DNA of 64,000 nucleotides from an uncultured bacterium (lineage in GTDB: Bacteria > Bacillota > Clostridia > Oscillospirales > Ruminococcaceae), in assembly GCA_905214345.1 (NCBI GenBank), contig CAJMLV010000008.1, positions 1 to 64,000 of the forward strand. The letters run 5' to 3'. Made by a program: the position numbers and the translations under genes. The notes beneath the pieces are model-generated. The model saw only the letters and a list, made by a program, of their open reading frames with translations, made no database searches and was not told the origin of the DNA. Below, in pieces: positions 33,236 through 42,503 of the stretch. How positions within the stretch are numbered: the first letter of the stretch is position 1; each line of letters begins with the position of its first letter.

Positions 33236-34521
33236 CTCGCGTTTTGCTTGTGGATGACGAACCCCTGGTTCTGATCGGCATGCAGAGCATGATCGACTGG
33301 ACCGCCAAGGGCTTTGAACTGGCCGGTACCGCCCGCAACGGCGGCGAGGCCCTGGAAAAGATCGAGGAACTGCACCCGGACATCGTGGTGTCGGACATCC
33401 GCATGCCGGTGATGGACGGCCTGACCCTCACCGCCCGCTGCCGGGAAAAGGACGCCGCCCTGCCCGCCTTCATCATGCTCACCAGCTATGAGGAGTTTGA
33501 CTATGTGCGCCGCAGCATCGGCATGGGCGCGGTGGATTATCTGGTCAAGCTGGACCTGACGCCGGAAAATCTCTGTGCCGCGCTGGAGCGTGCCCGCAGC
33601 GCCGTGGAGAAGGAAAAGGCCCTGCGTGCCCCCGCCGCGCCTGCCGCTGCTGGTCTGGAAAGCTACCGGGACCGGTTCTTCATCCAGCTGTACAGCGGTT
33701 CCTTTGCCACCGACGACCAGATCATCTCCGCCGCCAAAGAGTTGGGCCTGGCCCTGGAAGCCCCCTGGTACGCGGTGGCGGTGGCGGACATCCGCAACCG
33801 GGAACTGGACCCGGAACAGCAGGCCACCCTCAGCGCCGGCGTCACCCGCATGGCCGCCGATGTTCTGCCCAAATACCTGCCCGCCTTTGTGGCCGCCATG
33901 GACCTGCGGCATTTTTCGGTACTGCTGCCTCTGCAGGACCCCGAAAAGCTGGAGGAAGAATTCAGCGATGTGCTGCAAAAGGCCAACAACATTTTGTACA
34001 AATATTTCAGCACCGGCCTGTGGTGGGCCATCGGCCGCCCGGTGCAGTCCCTGCACGAGGTCTGCACCAGCAAGCGCACCGCCTTGTCGGCCCTCCCCCT
34101 GCTCAGCGACCAGGACCCCATCCACTTCTGCCGTGCCGAAGCCCGGACCAACCTGGACCACCGGGCCCGGGTAGTGGCCGACGTGCAGGAATACATCCGC
34201 CAGCACCTGAACAGCAAGCTTTCGCTGAATGATGTGGCGGTGGTGTTCAATTTCAGCCCCGGCTATCTGAGCCAGCTGTTTACCCAAAACGGGGAGACCA
34301 GTTTTGTGGAATTTGTCACCGAGACCCGAATTTCCGCCGCCAAAGACCTGATGGCTTCCACCGATCTGAAGATTTACGAGATCAGCGAACGCCTGGGCTT
34401 TGAAAGTGCGTTCTATTTTTCCAAGGTATTCAAAAAACTGGAAGGGGTCAGCCCGCGCGCCTATCTGCAGAAGCTGCGCGGCACCCCGCCGGACAAGGGG
34501 GACCCTGCCGATGTTGACTGA
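33232..34521 (+). CDS. YesN-family response regulator with AraC DNA-binding domain
   Basis: 429 residues. REC domain with VDDEP (7-11), phospho-acceptor in DIVVSDIRMPVMDG (about 55) and Lys in VDYLVKLDL. A middle ligand- or dimer-type region follows (150-300), then two AraC helix-turn-helix motifs, LSLNDVAVVFNFSPGYLSQLFTQNGETSFVEF and KIYEISERLGFESAFYFSKVFKKLEGVSPRAYL. It should activate the carbohydrate genes when phosphorylated by the upstream kinase. RBS AAAGGAGG. The start overlaps the kinase stop (ATGA) and the stop overlaps the next gene by 11 bp. Confidence 0.93.
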   Translation: MTRVLLVDDEPLVLIGMQSMIDWTAKGFELAGTARNGGEALEKIEELHPDIVVSDIRMPVMDGLTLTARCREKDAALPAFIMLTSYEEFDYVRRSIGMGAVDYLVKLDLTPENLCAALERARSAVEKEKALRAPAAPAAAGLESYRDRFFIQLYSGSFATDDQIISAAKELGLALEAPWYAVAVADIRNRELDPEQQATLSAGVTRMAADVLPKYLPAFVAAMDLRHFSVLLPLQDPEKLEEEFSDVLQKANNILYKYFSTGLWWAIGRPVQSLHEVCTSKRTALSALPLLSDQDPIHFCRAEARTNLDHRARVVADVQEYIRQHLNSKLSLNDVAVVFNFSPGYLSQLFTQNGETSFVEFVTETRISAAKDLMASTDLKIYEISERLGFESAFYFSKVFKKLEGVSPRAYLQKLRGTPPDKGDPADVD

Positions 34522-36331
34522 ACTGCTGAACCAAAACCCTGACTTTACCCCCGGGCGCTGGACGCCCTGCCCCCCGGTGAGCGACCGGGATGCCTGGGAC
34601 ACCCTGCCCGGCTTTGACCGACTGCTGGCGGCAGGCAATGCCGCCGCCCGGGAAGGCCGCAAGGTGCCGCCCCTGCCCCTCTCCCTCTGGCTGCGTTTTA
34701 TCCAGAAAGGGGAGCGTGTGAAATACGAAGCCGCCTACTTTGCCCGCCGCCGCACCCTGACGCGGCTGACCCTGGCGGAAGCCCTCAGCGATGCGGGGCA
34801 GTTCTTGCCCCAGATCGCGGATTATGTCTGGGCCATCTGTGAGGAGAGCGCCTGGCAGCTGCCCGCCCACAACAGCTACATCCGGGACACCCCCCAGCTG
34901 CCTCTGCCGGACACCACCCGGCCTGTGGTGGACCTGTTTGCCGCCGAGACCGGCGCCCTGCTGGCCATGGTGCATTACCTGCTGGGCCCCGCCCTGGACG
35001 AATACGCCCCCGGCCTGTGCGCCCGGCTGGTGCGGGAGGTGGAAGCCCGTATCCTGCGCCCCTGGCGCACCGAACATTTCTGGTGGATGGGTCACGAGGA
35101 TGAGCCCATGTGCAACTGGACGCCCTGGTGTACCCAGAACTGCCTGATCGCCCAGGCCTTGCTCCATCCCCACAGCACCGCCGCCAACCGCGCAGCGGTG
35201 GCCCGGGCCGCCTACAGCCTGGACTGCTTCCTGAAAGACTACGGCGAGGACGGCGCCTGCAGCGAGGGCGCCCAGTATTACTCCCACGCCGCGCTGTGCC
35301 TGTACAACGCGCTGGACATCCTGTGCGCCATGGCCCCCGGTGTATTTGACGCCGCCTGGTCCGACCCCAAGCTGCGGGCCATGGGCGAGTACATCTCCAA
35401 CGTCCACGCCGCCGGGCCCTACTACCTGAACTTTGCCGACTGCAGCCCTCTGGCCGGTGCCCGGGGCGCCCGGGAATACCTCTTCGGCCGCCGGGTGAAC
35501 AGCCGGGCCCTCATGGCCCTGGCCGCCGCCGATTTCGTGCGCTGGCCGGACGGGGAACCCACCACCGATTCCGCCGCGGGCATCAACCTGTTCTATATGG
35601 TACAGGCCGCCTTTGCGGAGGAGGAGATCCGTGCCTTTGCCCGGGTCGTGGCCCACGAGGGCGCACCGGTTCCCGGGGATGCCTGGTACCCCAGCATCGG
35701 GCTGCGGGTCTGCCGCCGGGGCGCCTTTGTGGCGGGGATGAAGGCCGGCAACAACGCCGACAGCCACAACCACAACGACACCGGCAGCGTGACCCTGTAC
35801 AAGGAAGGACGTCCCCTGCTCATCGACCTGGGGGTGGAAAGCTACACCCAAAAGACCTTCAGTCCCCAGCGGTACGAGATCTGGACCATGCAGTCCAGCT
35901 GGCACAATCTGCCGGAGTTTGACCCCCAAGGCCAAAAGTACCAGCAGCTGCCCGGGGCAGAATTTGCCGCCCGGGATGTCACCGCCCCCGACGGCGGCCT
36001 GTGCATGGACATTGCCCCCGCCTACGGCAGCGTGCCGGGGCTGGGATACTACCGCCGCCGCCTGCACCTGGACGAAGCCGGGCTGCACCTGGCGGACGAG
36101 ACCGACTATCCCGGCACCGTGGCCCTGACCCTGATGAGCGTGGAGGAGCCCGCTGTGCAGGAGGGCAACCTCTGCTTCGGCGCTCTGGGGTATACGACCC
36201 TGCCCGCCGGGGTGCGGGCCGAGATCAGCCGGGTGCCGGTGACCGATCCCCGGCTGCGGGGCGCCTGGCCGGAAGCCGTCTGGCGCATCCGGCTGTACTT
36301 TACCGGCGCACTGGAACTGACCATAGGTTGA
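34511..36331 (+). CDS. Heparinase II/III-like protein (putative intracellular uronide lyase)
   Basis: 606 residues with no signal peptide. The N-terminal half is an alpha-toroid with EHFWWMGHEDEPMCNWTPWCTQNCLIAQALL and GACSEGAQYYSHAALCLYNALDI. The C-terminal half is a beta-sandwich that opens with the family hallmark NNADSHNHNDTGSVTLYKEGRPLLIDLGVESYT (about 415-447), whose His/Asn/Asp residues bind metal and substrate. Related lyases cleave heparin, chondroitin, alginate or gellan-type uronides. Here it would make the unsaturated ends that GH88 removes. The start at 34511 overlaps the regulator gene, with AAGGGG upstream. Lyase activity and substrate are inference from family and locus. Confidence 0.82.
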   Translation: MLTELLNQNPDFTPGRWTPCPPVSDRDAWDTLPGFDRLLAAGNAAAREGRKVPPLPLSLWLRFIQKGERVKYEAAYFARRRTLTRLTLAEALSDAGQFLPQIADYVWAICEESAWQLPAHNSYIRDTPQLPLPDTTRPVVDLFAAETGALLAMVHYLLGPALDEYAPGLCARLVREVEARILRPWRTEHFWWMGHEDEPMCNWTPWCTQNCLIAQALLHPHSTAANRAAVARAAYSLDCFLKDYGEDGACSEGAQYYSHAALCLYNALDILCAMAPGVFDAAWSDPKLRAMGEYISNVHAAGPYYLNFADCSPLAGARGAREYLFGRRVNSRALMALAAADFVRWPDGEPTTDSAAGINLFYMVQAAFAEEEIRAFARVVAHEGAPVPGDAWYPSIGLRVCRRGAFVAGMKAGNNADSHNHNDTGSVTLYKEGRPLLIDLGVESYTQKTFSPQRYEIWTMQSSWHNLPEFDPQGQKYQQLPGAEFAARDVTAPDGGLCMDIAPAYGSVPGLGYYRRRLHLDEAGLHLADETDYPGTVALTLMSVEEPAVQEGNLCFGALGYTTLPAGVRAEISRVPVTDPRLRGAWPEAVWRIRLYFTGALELTIG

Positions 36332-36343
36332 ACCACCCGGCTC

Positions 36344-36376
36344 CGGGGGCCAAAAATCCTGTTTTTGGCCCCCGTA
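36344..36376 (+). terminator. Rho-independent terminator after the heparinase-like gene
   Basis: GGGGGCCAAAAA (36345-36356) pairs with TTTTTGGCCCCC (36362-36373). The tail is short in T (GTATTCT). Confidence 0.75.
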
Positions 36377-36404
36377 TTCTATGCCCACGTCTTGCCCCAT
36401 GCGG

Positions 36405-36410
36405 TATAAT
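36405..36410 (+). promoter_or_regulatory. -10 element before the discoidin-like/beta-galactosidase genes
   Basis: TATAAT preceded by GCGG, with no good -35 at 17 bp. It sits 42 bases before the coding start and suggests an activator-dependent promoter. Confidence 0.4.
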
Positions 36411-36452
36411 GTGCCTAGAGAAGCCTACCTTAGCAAAGGAGTTGTCATTGTC

Positions 36453-37268
36453 ATGGAAACCATCAAGCTGAAAGTTCTGAACGCTTCCGGCCACACCCTG
36501 CTCACCTGCAACGCGGGGGAACGGGTCAGCATGGTCTACGCCGCCCCCTACCAGCCCGGCGACCGCATCGCCCTGGAGATCAACACCCCCGGGCGGTACT
36601 GCTGGGTCCAGTTCGAGGACACCATGCCCGAGGCCCTGGTCTACATTGAAAAGCGGGAGATCAACTTCCACATTCCCTTTGGGGAACAGGCCATCACCTA
36701 CAGCCCCAAGAGCTTTACCGGTTCCCGCCATGTGATCCGGGCCCGTCTGGCCGAACCCGACGAGATCGCCGCCCGCCGCAACCTGGCATTCAACCCCTAT
36801 GACCAGCACGGCGACACCGGCTATTTCCCCCACGCCAGCGCCAACGTAGAGACCCGGGGCGAGGCGGTGTTTGCCGCCCGCAACGCCATTGACGGCGTGT
36901 TTGAAAACACCTCCCACGGGGAATACCCCTACCAGAGCTGGGGCATCAACCGCGACCCCAACGCCGCTCTGACCCTGGAATTCGGCCGTCCGGTGGTGCT
37001 GGATGAACTGCGCCTGACCCTGCGGGGCGACTATCCCCACGACAACTACTGGACTTCCGCCACGGTGGAATTTTCCGACGGCGACCGCATGACCCTGTCC
37101 CTGACCAACAGCCGTCTGCCCCAGCGCTTCCCCCTGCCCGCCCCCAAGACGGTCACCGGCCTGGTGCTGAAAGAGCTGATCCAGGCCGAAGGCCCCTCTC
37201 CCTTCCCCGCCCTGACCCAGATCGAAGCATGGGGCCGTGAGTGCGCCCCGGAACAGGAGAACGTATGA
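36453..37268 (+). CDS. Discoidin (F5/8 type C)-like carbohydrate-binding protein, cytosolic
   Basis: 271 residues, no signal peptide. The N-terminal part (1-105) is a beta-rich segment with ALEINTPGRYCWVQFEDTMPEALVYIEKREINFHIPF. The second half (115-265) resembles a galactose-binding-like/discoidin sandwich: RNLAFNPYDQHGDTGYFPHASANVETRGEAVFAARNAIDGV, then YPYQSWGINRDPNAALTLEFGRPVVLDELRLTLRGDYPHDNYW and a final LVLKELIQ..FPALTQIEAWG. No catalytic motif is evident. It is translationally coupled (ATGA) to the beta-galactosidase downstream, so probably acts with it on the same oligosaccharide. AAAGGAG lies 12 bases before the ATG. Confidence 0.72.
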   Translation: METIKLKVLNASGHTLLTCNAGERVSMVYAAPYQPGDRIALEINTPGRYCWVQFEDTMPEALVYIEKREINFHIPFGEQAITYSPKSFTGSRHVIRARLAEPDEIAARRNLAFNPYDQHGDTGYFPHASANVETRGEAVFAARNAIDGVFENTSHGEYPYQSWGINRDPNAALTLEFGRPVVLDELRLTLRGDYPHDNYWTSATVEFSDGDRMTLSLTNSRLPQRFPLPAPKTVTGLVLKELIQAEGPSPFPALTQIEAWGRECAPEQENV

Positions 37269-40075
37269 GACCCGAACTTGCCTGGCTCACCGACCCCACC
37301 GTCTTTGCGGTGAACCGCCTGCCCGCCCACTCCGACCACCGCTGGACCATCGGCGGCGAGATGCCTTTCCAGAGCCTGGACGGCGAATGGCAGTTTGCCT
37401 TCAGCCCCTGCCCGGCACAGCGTCCGGCGGATTTCTGGGCCGAGGACGCCGACCTTTCCGCCTTCGGCACCATCCGGGTGCCGGGGCATATCGAGACCCA
37501 GGGCTACGGCCAGCTGCAATACATCAACACCATGTATCCCTGGGACGGCTGTTCCGACCTGCGCCCGCCGCAGATCGACTGGGACAACGCCCCCGTGGGC
37601 AGCTATGTCCGCACCTTTGACCTGGACCCCGCGCTGCGGGGCAAACGGGTGTGCGTCAGCTTCCAGGGTGTGGAAGAAGCGATGTACCTGTGGTGCAACG
37701 GCCATTTTGTGGGCTATGCCGAGGATTCCTTTACCCCCTCGGACTTTGACCTGACCCCCTATATCCGGGAAACCGGCAACCGCCTGTGTGTGGAAGTGCA
37801 CAAGCGCTGCAGCGCCTCCTGGATCGAGGACCAGGATTTCTTCCGCTTCTCCGGCATCTTCCGCCCGGTGTTCCTCTATGCCAAGGCCCCCGTCCATCTG
37901 GAGGACCTTTGGCTGCGTGCCGGTCTGGAAGAGGACAACTCCACCGGCACCCTGGCCCCCCGGCTGAAGCTGTCCGCCGCCGAAGGCGCCCTGCCCGCCG
38001 ATACCGCCGTCCACTGCCGCGTCACCGCCCCCGGCGGCACGGCGGTGTACGATGCCCCCCTGACCCTGCACGCCGAGGGCGGGTTCCTGATTGCCGAATC
38101 CATCCGTCTGCCGGGCATCCGCGCCTGGAACCACAGCGACCCGGCCCTGTACACCGTCACCCTGACCCTGACCGCCGACGGCCGGGAACAGGAAGTGACC
38201 GGCTACCGCACCGGTTTCCGCCGCTTTGAGATGAAGGACCGCGTCATGTGCCTGAACGGGGAACGGGTGTTCTTCAATGGCGTGAACCGCCATGAATGGA
38301 ACCCCGAGACCGGCCGCGCCATCGGTCCCGAGGACATGTTCCGGGCCATGGAGACCTTCCGCCGCAACAACATCAACGCCGTGCGCACCTGCCATTACCC
38401 GGACCAGAGCCTGTGGTACGACCTGTGCGACGAAAACGGCGTCTACATGATCGACGAAGCCAACCTGGAAAGCCACGGTTCCTGGCAGAAAATGGGCGCC
38501 ATCGAACCTTCCTGGAACGTGCCGGGCAGCCTGCCGGAATGGAAGGACTGCGTGGTGGACCGGGCCCGCAGCATGTTTGAGCGGGACAAGAACCACACCG
38601 CCGTGCTCATCTGGTCCTGCGGCAACGAGAGTTATGCGGGCGAGGACATCCTGGCCATGAGCCGTTTCTTCCATGAGAACGACCCTGGCCGTCTGGTGCA
38701 TTATGAGGGCGTGTTCAACTGCCGCGCCTTCGACGAGATCAGCGACATGGAATCCCGCATGTATGCCACCCCCGCCGACATCCGGGAATACCTGGACAAC
38801 GACCCGAAGAAGCCTTTCATCCTCTGCGAGTACATGCACGACATGGGCAACAGCCTGGGCGGCATGGAAAGCTATATCCGCCTGGGCGAAGAGTATGAAA
38901 TGTACCAGGGCGGCTTTATCTGGGACTATATGGACCAGGCCCTGTGGCACACCGACGCCGCCGGGCGGCGGGTGCTGGGCTACGGCGGCGACTTTGAGGA
39001 GCGCCCCACCGACTACAACTTCTGCGCCAACGGCATCGTCTTTGCCGACGGCGCCGAAAAGCCCGCCATGCAGGAAGTGCGGTACTGGCACATGAACGCC
39101 GCCGCCCGCGCTGCCCATGACGCCGCCAACGCCCGCGCCGAAGCCCTGAGCGCCAGCACCATGGCCGAAACCGCCAAAACCTTTGCCGCTGCCGGTGCCA
39201 GCCGCCGCGACCTGGTGATCGTGGAAGGCGACGTGAACACCGGCGTGCAGGGCGAAGGCTTTGCCGTGCTCTTCTCCTTCACCGAGCACGGCCCGGTGAG
39301 CCTGCGGGTCCATGGGGCCGAATGGCTCTACCGCGCTCCCCGCCCGGTATTCTGGCGGGCCGCCACCGAGAACGACAAGGGCTGCGGGTTCCCCCTGCGC
39401 AGCGCCGCCTGGCAGGCCGCCGACGCCCAGCCCATCTGCACTGGCCACACGGTGGAGGAAAAGAGCGCCCGCAAGTTCGTTCTTTCCTACCGCTTCGCCA
39501 GCCCCGCCGTGCCGGGCATGGAAGCCGAACTGCGCTACACCGTCACTGCCGAAGGGGAAATGACGGTGCAGGCCGTCTACCACGGGGCCGCCGGCCTGCC
39601 GGAACTGCCCTGCTTCGGTTTCCGTCTGGCCACCCCGCGCCCGGTGGGCCGGGTCAGCTGGACCGGCCTTTCCGGCGAGACCTACCCCGACCGGTACAAG
39701 GGCGGCGTCTTCGGCCGTCATACCGAAGAACCCCACCTGCCCGATTATCTGGTCCCCCAGGACTGCGGCTGCCATGTGGGCACCCACAGCCTGCGCCTGG
39801 ACCGCGTGGACCCCACCGGCCGTACCGACGCCACCCTGGAACTGGTCATGGCGGACAAGCCCTTTGCCTTCTCCGCCCTGCCCCACAGCGCCCAGGAACT
39901 GGAAGCAGCCGACCACCGGGAGGACCTGGGCCGCAGCGTCCACACCCATCTGTGCGTCTACGCCGCCATGCGCGGCGTGGGCGGCATCAACAGCTGGGGT
40001 GCGGATGTGGAGGACGCTTACCATGTGAGCGCCGAAGAGGACCATGCCGTGCAGGTGACCTTCCGCCTGGTGTAA
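37265..40075 (+). CDS. GH2 beta-galactosidase-like glycosidase (LacZ family)
   Basis: 936 residues, no signal peptide. The N-terminal jelly roll has SLDGEWQFAF and VPGHIETQGYGQLQYINTMYPWDG. Two sandwich domains follow, then the TIM barrel with FFNGVNRHEWNPETGRAIG, the acid/base Glu in LIWSCGNESYAG (about 453) and the nucleophile Glu in FILCEYMHDMGNSLGG (about 522). The C-terminal beta domain is the Bgal small-chain type. Domain order and motifs are those of LacZ rather than GUS (no N-x-K motif). In this locus it may act on galactose or another hexose of a mixed glycan, so lactose need not be the substrate. Followed by a strong terminator. Confidence 0.88.
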   Translation: MRPELAWLTDPTVFAVNRLPAHSDHRWTIGGEMPFQSLDGEWQFAFSPCPAQRPADFWAEDADLSAFGTIRVPGHIETQGYGQLQYINTMYPWDGCSDLRPPQIDWDNAPVGSYVRTFDLDPALRGKRVCVSFQGVEEAMYLWCNGHFVGYAEDSFTPSDFDLTPYIRETGNRLCVEVHKRCSASWIEDQDFFRFSGIFRPVFLYAKAPVHLEDLWLRAGLEEDNSTGTLAPRLKLSAAEGALPADTAVHCRVTAPGGTAVYDAPLTLHAEGGFLIAESIRLPGIRAWNHSDPALYTVTLTLTADGREQEVTGYRTGFRRFEMKDRVMCLNGERVFFNGVNRHEWNPETGRAIGPEDMFRAMETFRRNNINAVRTCHYPDQSLWYDLCDENGVYMIDEANLESHGSWQKMGAIEPSWNVPGSLPEWKDCVVDRARSMFERDKNHTAVLIWSCGNESYAGEDILAMSRFFHENDPGRLVHYEGVFNCRAFDEISDMESRMYATPADIREYLDNDPKKPFILCEYMHDMGNSLGGMESYIRLGEEYEMYQGGFIWDYMDQALWHTDAAGRRVLGYGGDFEERPTDYNFCANGIVFADGAEKPAMQEVRYWHMNAAARAAHDAANARAEALSASTMAETAKTFAAAGASRRDLVIVEGDVNTGVQGEGFAVLFSFTEHGPVSLRVHGAEWLYRAPRPVFWRAATENDKGCGFPLRSAAWQAADAQPICTGHTVEEKSARKFVLSYRFASPAVPGMEAELRYTVTAEGEMTVQAVYHGAAGLPELPCFGFRLATPRPVGRVSWTGLSGETYPDRYKGGVFGRHTEEPHLPDYLVPQDCGCHVGTHSLRLDRVDPTGRTDATLELVMADKPFAFSALPHSAQELEAADHREDLGRSVHTHLCVYAAMRGVGGINSWGADVEDAYHVSAEEDHAVQVTFRLV

Positions 40076-40090
40076 GTTCCGCCCCATAAC

Positions 40091-40137
40091 CCGGAAAGTT
40101 TTCCACAAGAAGCCCGAAACCCGTGGAAAGTTTCCGG
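40091..40137. repeat. Long imperfect inverted repeat
   Basis: CCGGAAAGTTTTCCAC (40091-40106) and GTGGAAAGTTTCCGG (40123-40137) are near-complements around a 16-base spacer, and each arm is itself a small palindrome. It lies just after the beta-galactosidase stop and before the terminator. Role unknown. Confidence 0.55.
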
Positions 40138-40150
40138 TCCAAGACAAGAA

Positions 40151-40195
40151 AACGCCCCCGCTGCCGTAAGCACTACGGCGGCGGGGGCGTTTTTA
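40151..40195. terminator. Strong bidirectional terminator
   Basis: CGCCCCCGC (40153-40161) and inner GCCGTA pair with TACGGC and GCGGGGGCG (40181-40189), with T runs both ways, between convergent beta-galactosidase and molybdenum hydroxylase genes. Confidence 0.9.
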
Positions 40196-40205
40196 TGGTT
40201 CAGAG

Positions 40206-42503
40206 TCAGTCCTCATCGGGGCGGGACATGGCGATCTTTTCGGGGGTGATGGGCAGTTCCCGGTGCCACACGCCGGTGGCCCGCATGATGGCATGGGCGA
40301 TGGCGGGGGCGGGGGTGTTGATGACGATCTCACCGATGGACTTGGCGCCGAAAGGCCCGGTGGGTTCGTAGCTGTGCTCGAACTCCACATGCAGGTGGCC
40401 CACATCCAGTCGGGTGGGGATCTTGTACTGCATCAGGCTGGATTCAACAGGCTTGCCCGCGTCGTTGTAGGTGACGTTTTCGGTCAGAGTCATGCCGATG
40501 CCCTGGGCCAGACCGCCCTCGGTCTGCACCCGGGCCAGCGCCGGGTTGATGGGGGTACCGCAGTCCACCACTGCGTCGTATTCCAGCACCTTCACTTCGC
40601 CGGTCAGGCGGTCCAGTTCGATCTCCACCATGCCCACCATGAAGGGCGGCGGGGAGATGGGGGAGGAATGGGTGGCGGTGGACTGAGCGGCCACCTCGTT
40701 GCCGCACTGCACCCGGTAGGCGATGTCCGCCAGAGCCACAGTGCGGCCGTCGGCGGCACGCACGCACTTGCCGCCGAAGCTCACCTCGGCAGGGTCACAG
40801 TGGAGCATCTCGGCGCCGATGGCGCAGATGCGCTCCCGCAGGTCCATGCAGGCCTTTTCCACCGCTTTGCCGGTGACATAGGTGGTGGAGGAAGCGTAGG
40901 AGCCGGAATCATAGGGGGACACGTCGGTGTCGGCGCCGAACACGGCCACATCCTCCACCGGGCAGTCCATGCACTCGGCGGCCATCTGGGCCAGGATGGT
41001 ATCGCATCCGGTGCCCATGTCGGCGGCGCCGATGATCAGGTTGTAGGTGCCGTCCTCGCTGAGTTTGATGGTGGCGGAACCCACGTCCACGTTGGAGATG
41101 CAGGACCCCTGCATGGCCATGGCCACGCCGGCGGCACGGACCTTGCCGTTGCCCATGTCCCGCACGGGATAGCGGTGTTCCCAGTCGAACATCTCCCGGC
41201 AGTGGGCCATGCAGCGGTCCAGAGCGCAGGCGTTGGCGGGTTCGCCGTAATAGGCGGGCATGGTCATGCCTTCCCGTACCATATTCTTATCACGCAGTTC
41301 GGTGGGGTCCATGCCCAGCTGTTCGGCCAGCTCATTGACGATGGATTCCACCGCAAAGATGCCCTGGGTGGCGCCGTAGCCGCGGTAGGCACCGGCGGCC
41401 TGCAGGTTGGTGTAGACCACGTCATACCGGAAGCGGAAGGCTTCCAGCCCGCCGGTGTACAGGGGGATGGACTTGTGGCCGGACAGGCCCACGGTGGTGG
41501 GGCCGTGCTCGCCGTAAGCGCCGGTGTTGGACAGGGTGTACAGGTCCAGGGCACGGATATGTCCGTCCTTGTCGGCGCCCAGGCGCACCCGCACTTCCAT
41601 CTCGTGCCGGGGGCTGCCCGCGATCTGGCTTTCCTCACGGGTGTAGATGAGTTCGGCGGGGCGGCCGGTCTTCATGGTGACAAAGGCGGGGTACACCTCG
41701 CAGACGGCGGTCTGCTTGGCGCCGAAACCGCCGCCGATGCGGGGCTTTTCCACCCGGATGCGGCTCTTGGGGATGCCCAGCGCCCGGGAGAGGATGCGGC
41801 GGCAGTGGAAGACGATCTGGGTGGAGGAGATCACATGCAGCCGCCCGTAGCGGTCCAGCTCGGTGTAGGTGCGGAAGGTCTCCATCATGGCCTGGTTCAC
41901 GGCCCGGGTGTGGTAGGTGCGGTCCAGCACGATGTCGCAGTTTTCCAGCACCTGCTCCACATCGTCGCTGCCTTCCTGCCCGCTGGCCACCAGGTTGCGG
42001 TGGTTGTCGCCGCCCACCTCACAGGGGGGGAACCAGTCTTCTTCGGGGTGGACCAGGATGGGATTGTCCTTGGCGGTGCGGAAATCCAGCACCGCTTCCA
42101 GCACCTCATACTCCACCTTGATGAGCTTCATGGCCTTGCGGGCGGCTTTTTCGGTGTCGGCGGCGATGATGGCCACCGGGTCGCCCACAAAGCGCAGGTG
42201 CCGGTCAAGGATCAGCCGGTCATAGGGGGAAGGTTCGGGGTAGGTCTGCCCCGCGATGGCAAAGCGGGTGGCGGGCACATCCTCCCAGGTATACACATCC
42301 ACCACGCCGGGGACCTTCCTGGCGATGGCGGTGTCGATCTTCTTGACAATGGCGTTGGCATGGGGGCTGCGCAGCAGCTTGACCACCAGGGCGCCCCGGG
42401 GCACCACGTCATCGGTGTACACCGGCTTGCCCAGCAAAAGCTGCATGGCGTCCTTCTTGCGGACAGCCTTGCCCACGCATTTGTTGTTCATCTCAGGATT
42501 CAT
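40206..42503 (-). CDS. Molybdenum hydroxylase, molybdopterin-binding (large) subunit
   Basis: 765 residues of the xanthine dehydrogenase family. The N-terminal ald/xan hammerhead domain contains GKPVYTDDVVPRGALVVKLLRSPHANAIVKKID. Molybdopterin-binding segments follow: PRIGGGFGAKQ, TGAYGEHGPTT, AAGAYRGYGATQG and QGSCISNVDVGSATIKL. The catalytic Glu is in FGAKSIGEIVINTPAPAIAHA near the C-terminus. With the FeS and FAD subunits it hydroxylates a purine or other N-heterocycle; the substrate cannot be fixed. Start at 42503 with AAGGAGG, overlapping the FeS subunit gene by 11 bp. Gene order FAD-FeS-Mo is usual for clostridial enzymes. Confidence 0.93.
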   Translation of the reverse strand: MNPEMNNKCVGKAVRKKDAMQLLLGKPVYTDDVVPRGALVVKLLRSPHANAIVKKIDTAIARKVPGVVDVYTWEDVPATRFAIAGQTYPEPSPYDRLILDRHLRFVGDPVAIIAADTEKAARKAMKLIKVEYEVLEAVLDFRTAKDNPILVHPEEDWFPPCEVGGDNHRNLVASGQEGSDDVEQVLENCDIVLDRTYHTRAVNQAMMETFRTYTELDRYGRLHVISSTQIVFHCRRILSRALGIPKSRIRVEKPRIGGGFGAKQTAVCEVYPAFVTMKTGRPAELIYTREESQIAGSPRHEMEVRVRLGADKDGHIRALDLYTLSNTGAYGEHGPTTVGLSGHKSIPLYTGGLEAFRFRYDVVYTNLQAAGAYRGYGATQGIFAVESIVNELAEQLGMDPTELRDKNMVREGMTMPAYYGEPANACALDRCMAHCREMFDWEHRYPVRDMGNGKVRAAGVAMAMQGSCISNVDVGSATIKLSEDGTYNLIIGAADMGTGCDTILAQMAAECMDCPVEDVAVFGADTDVSPYDSGSYASSTTYVTGKAVEKACMDLRERICAIGAEMLHCDPAEVSFGGKCVRAADGRTVALADIAYRVQCGNEVAAQSTATHSSPISPPPFMVGMVEIELDRLTGEVKVLEYDAVVDCGTPINPALARVQTEGGLAQGIGMTLTENVTYNDAGKPVESSLMQYKIPTRLDVGHLHVEFEHSYEPTGPFGAKSIGEIVINTPAPAIAHAIMRATGVWHRELPITPEKIAMSRPDED

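Noticed and set aside
37046..40147. 1033-codon open frame on the - strand opposite the beta-galactosidase
   Set aside because: Antisense of a GH2 enzyme whose catalytic motifs are all in the other frame; shadow caused by base composition.
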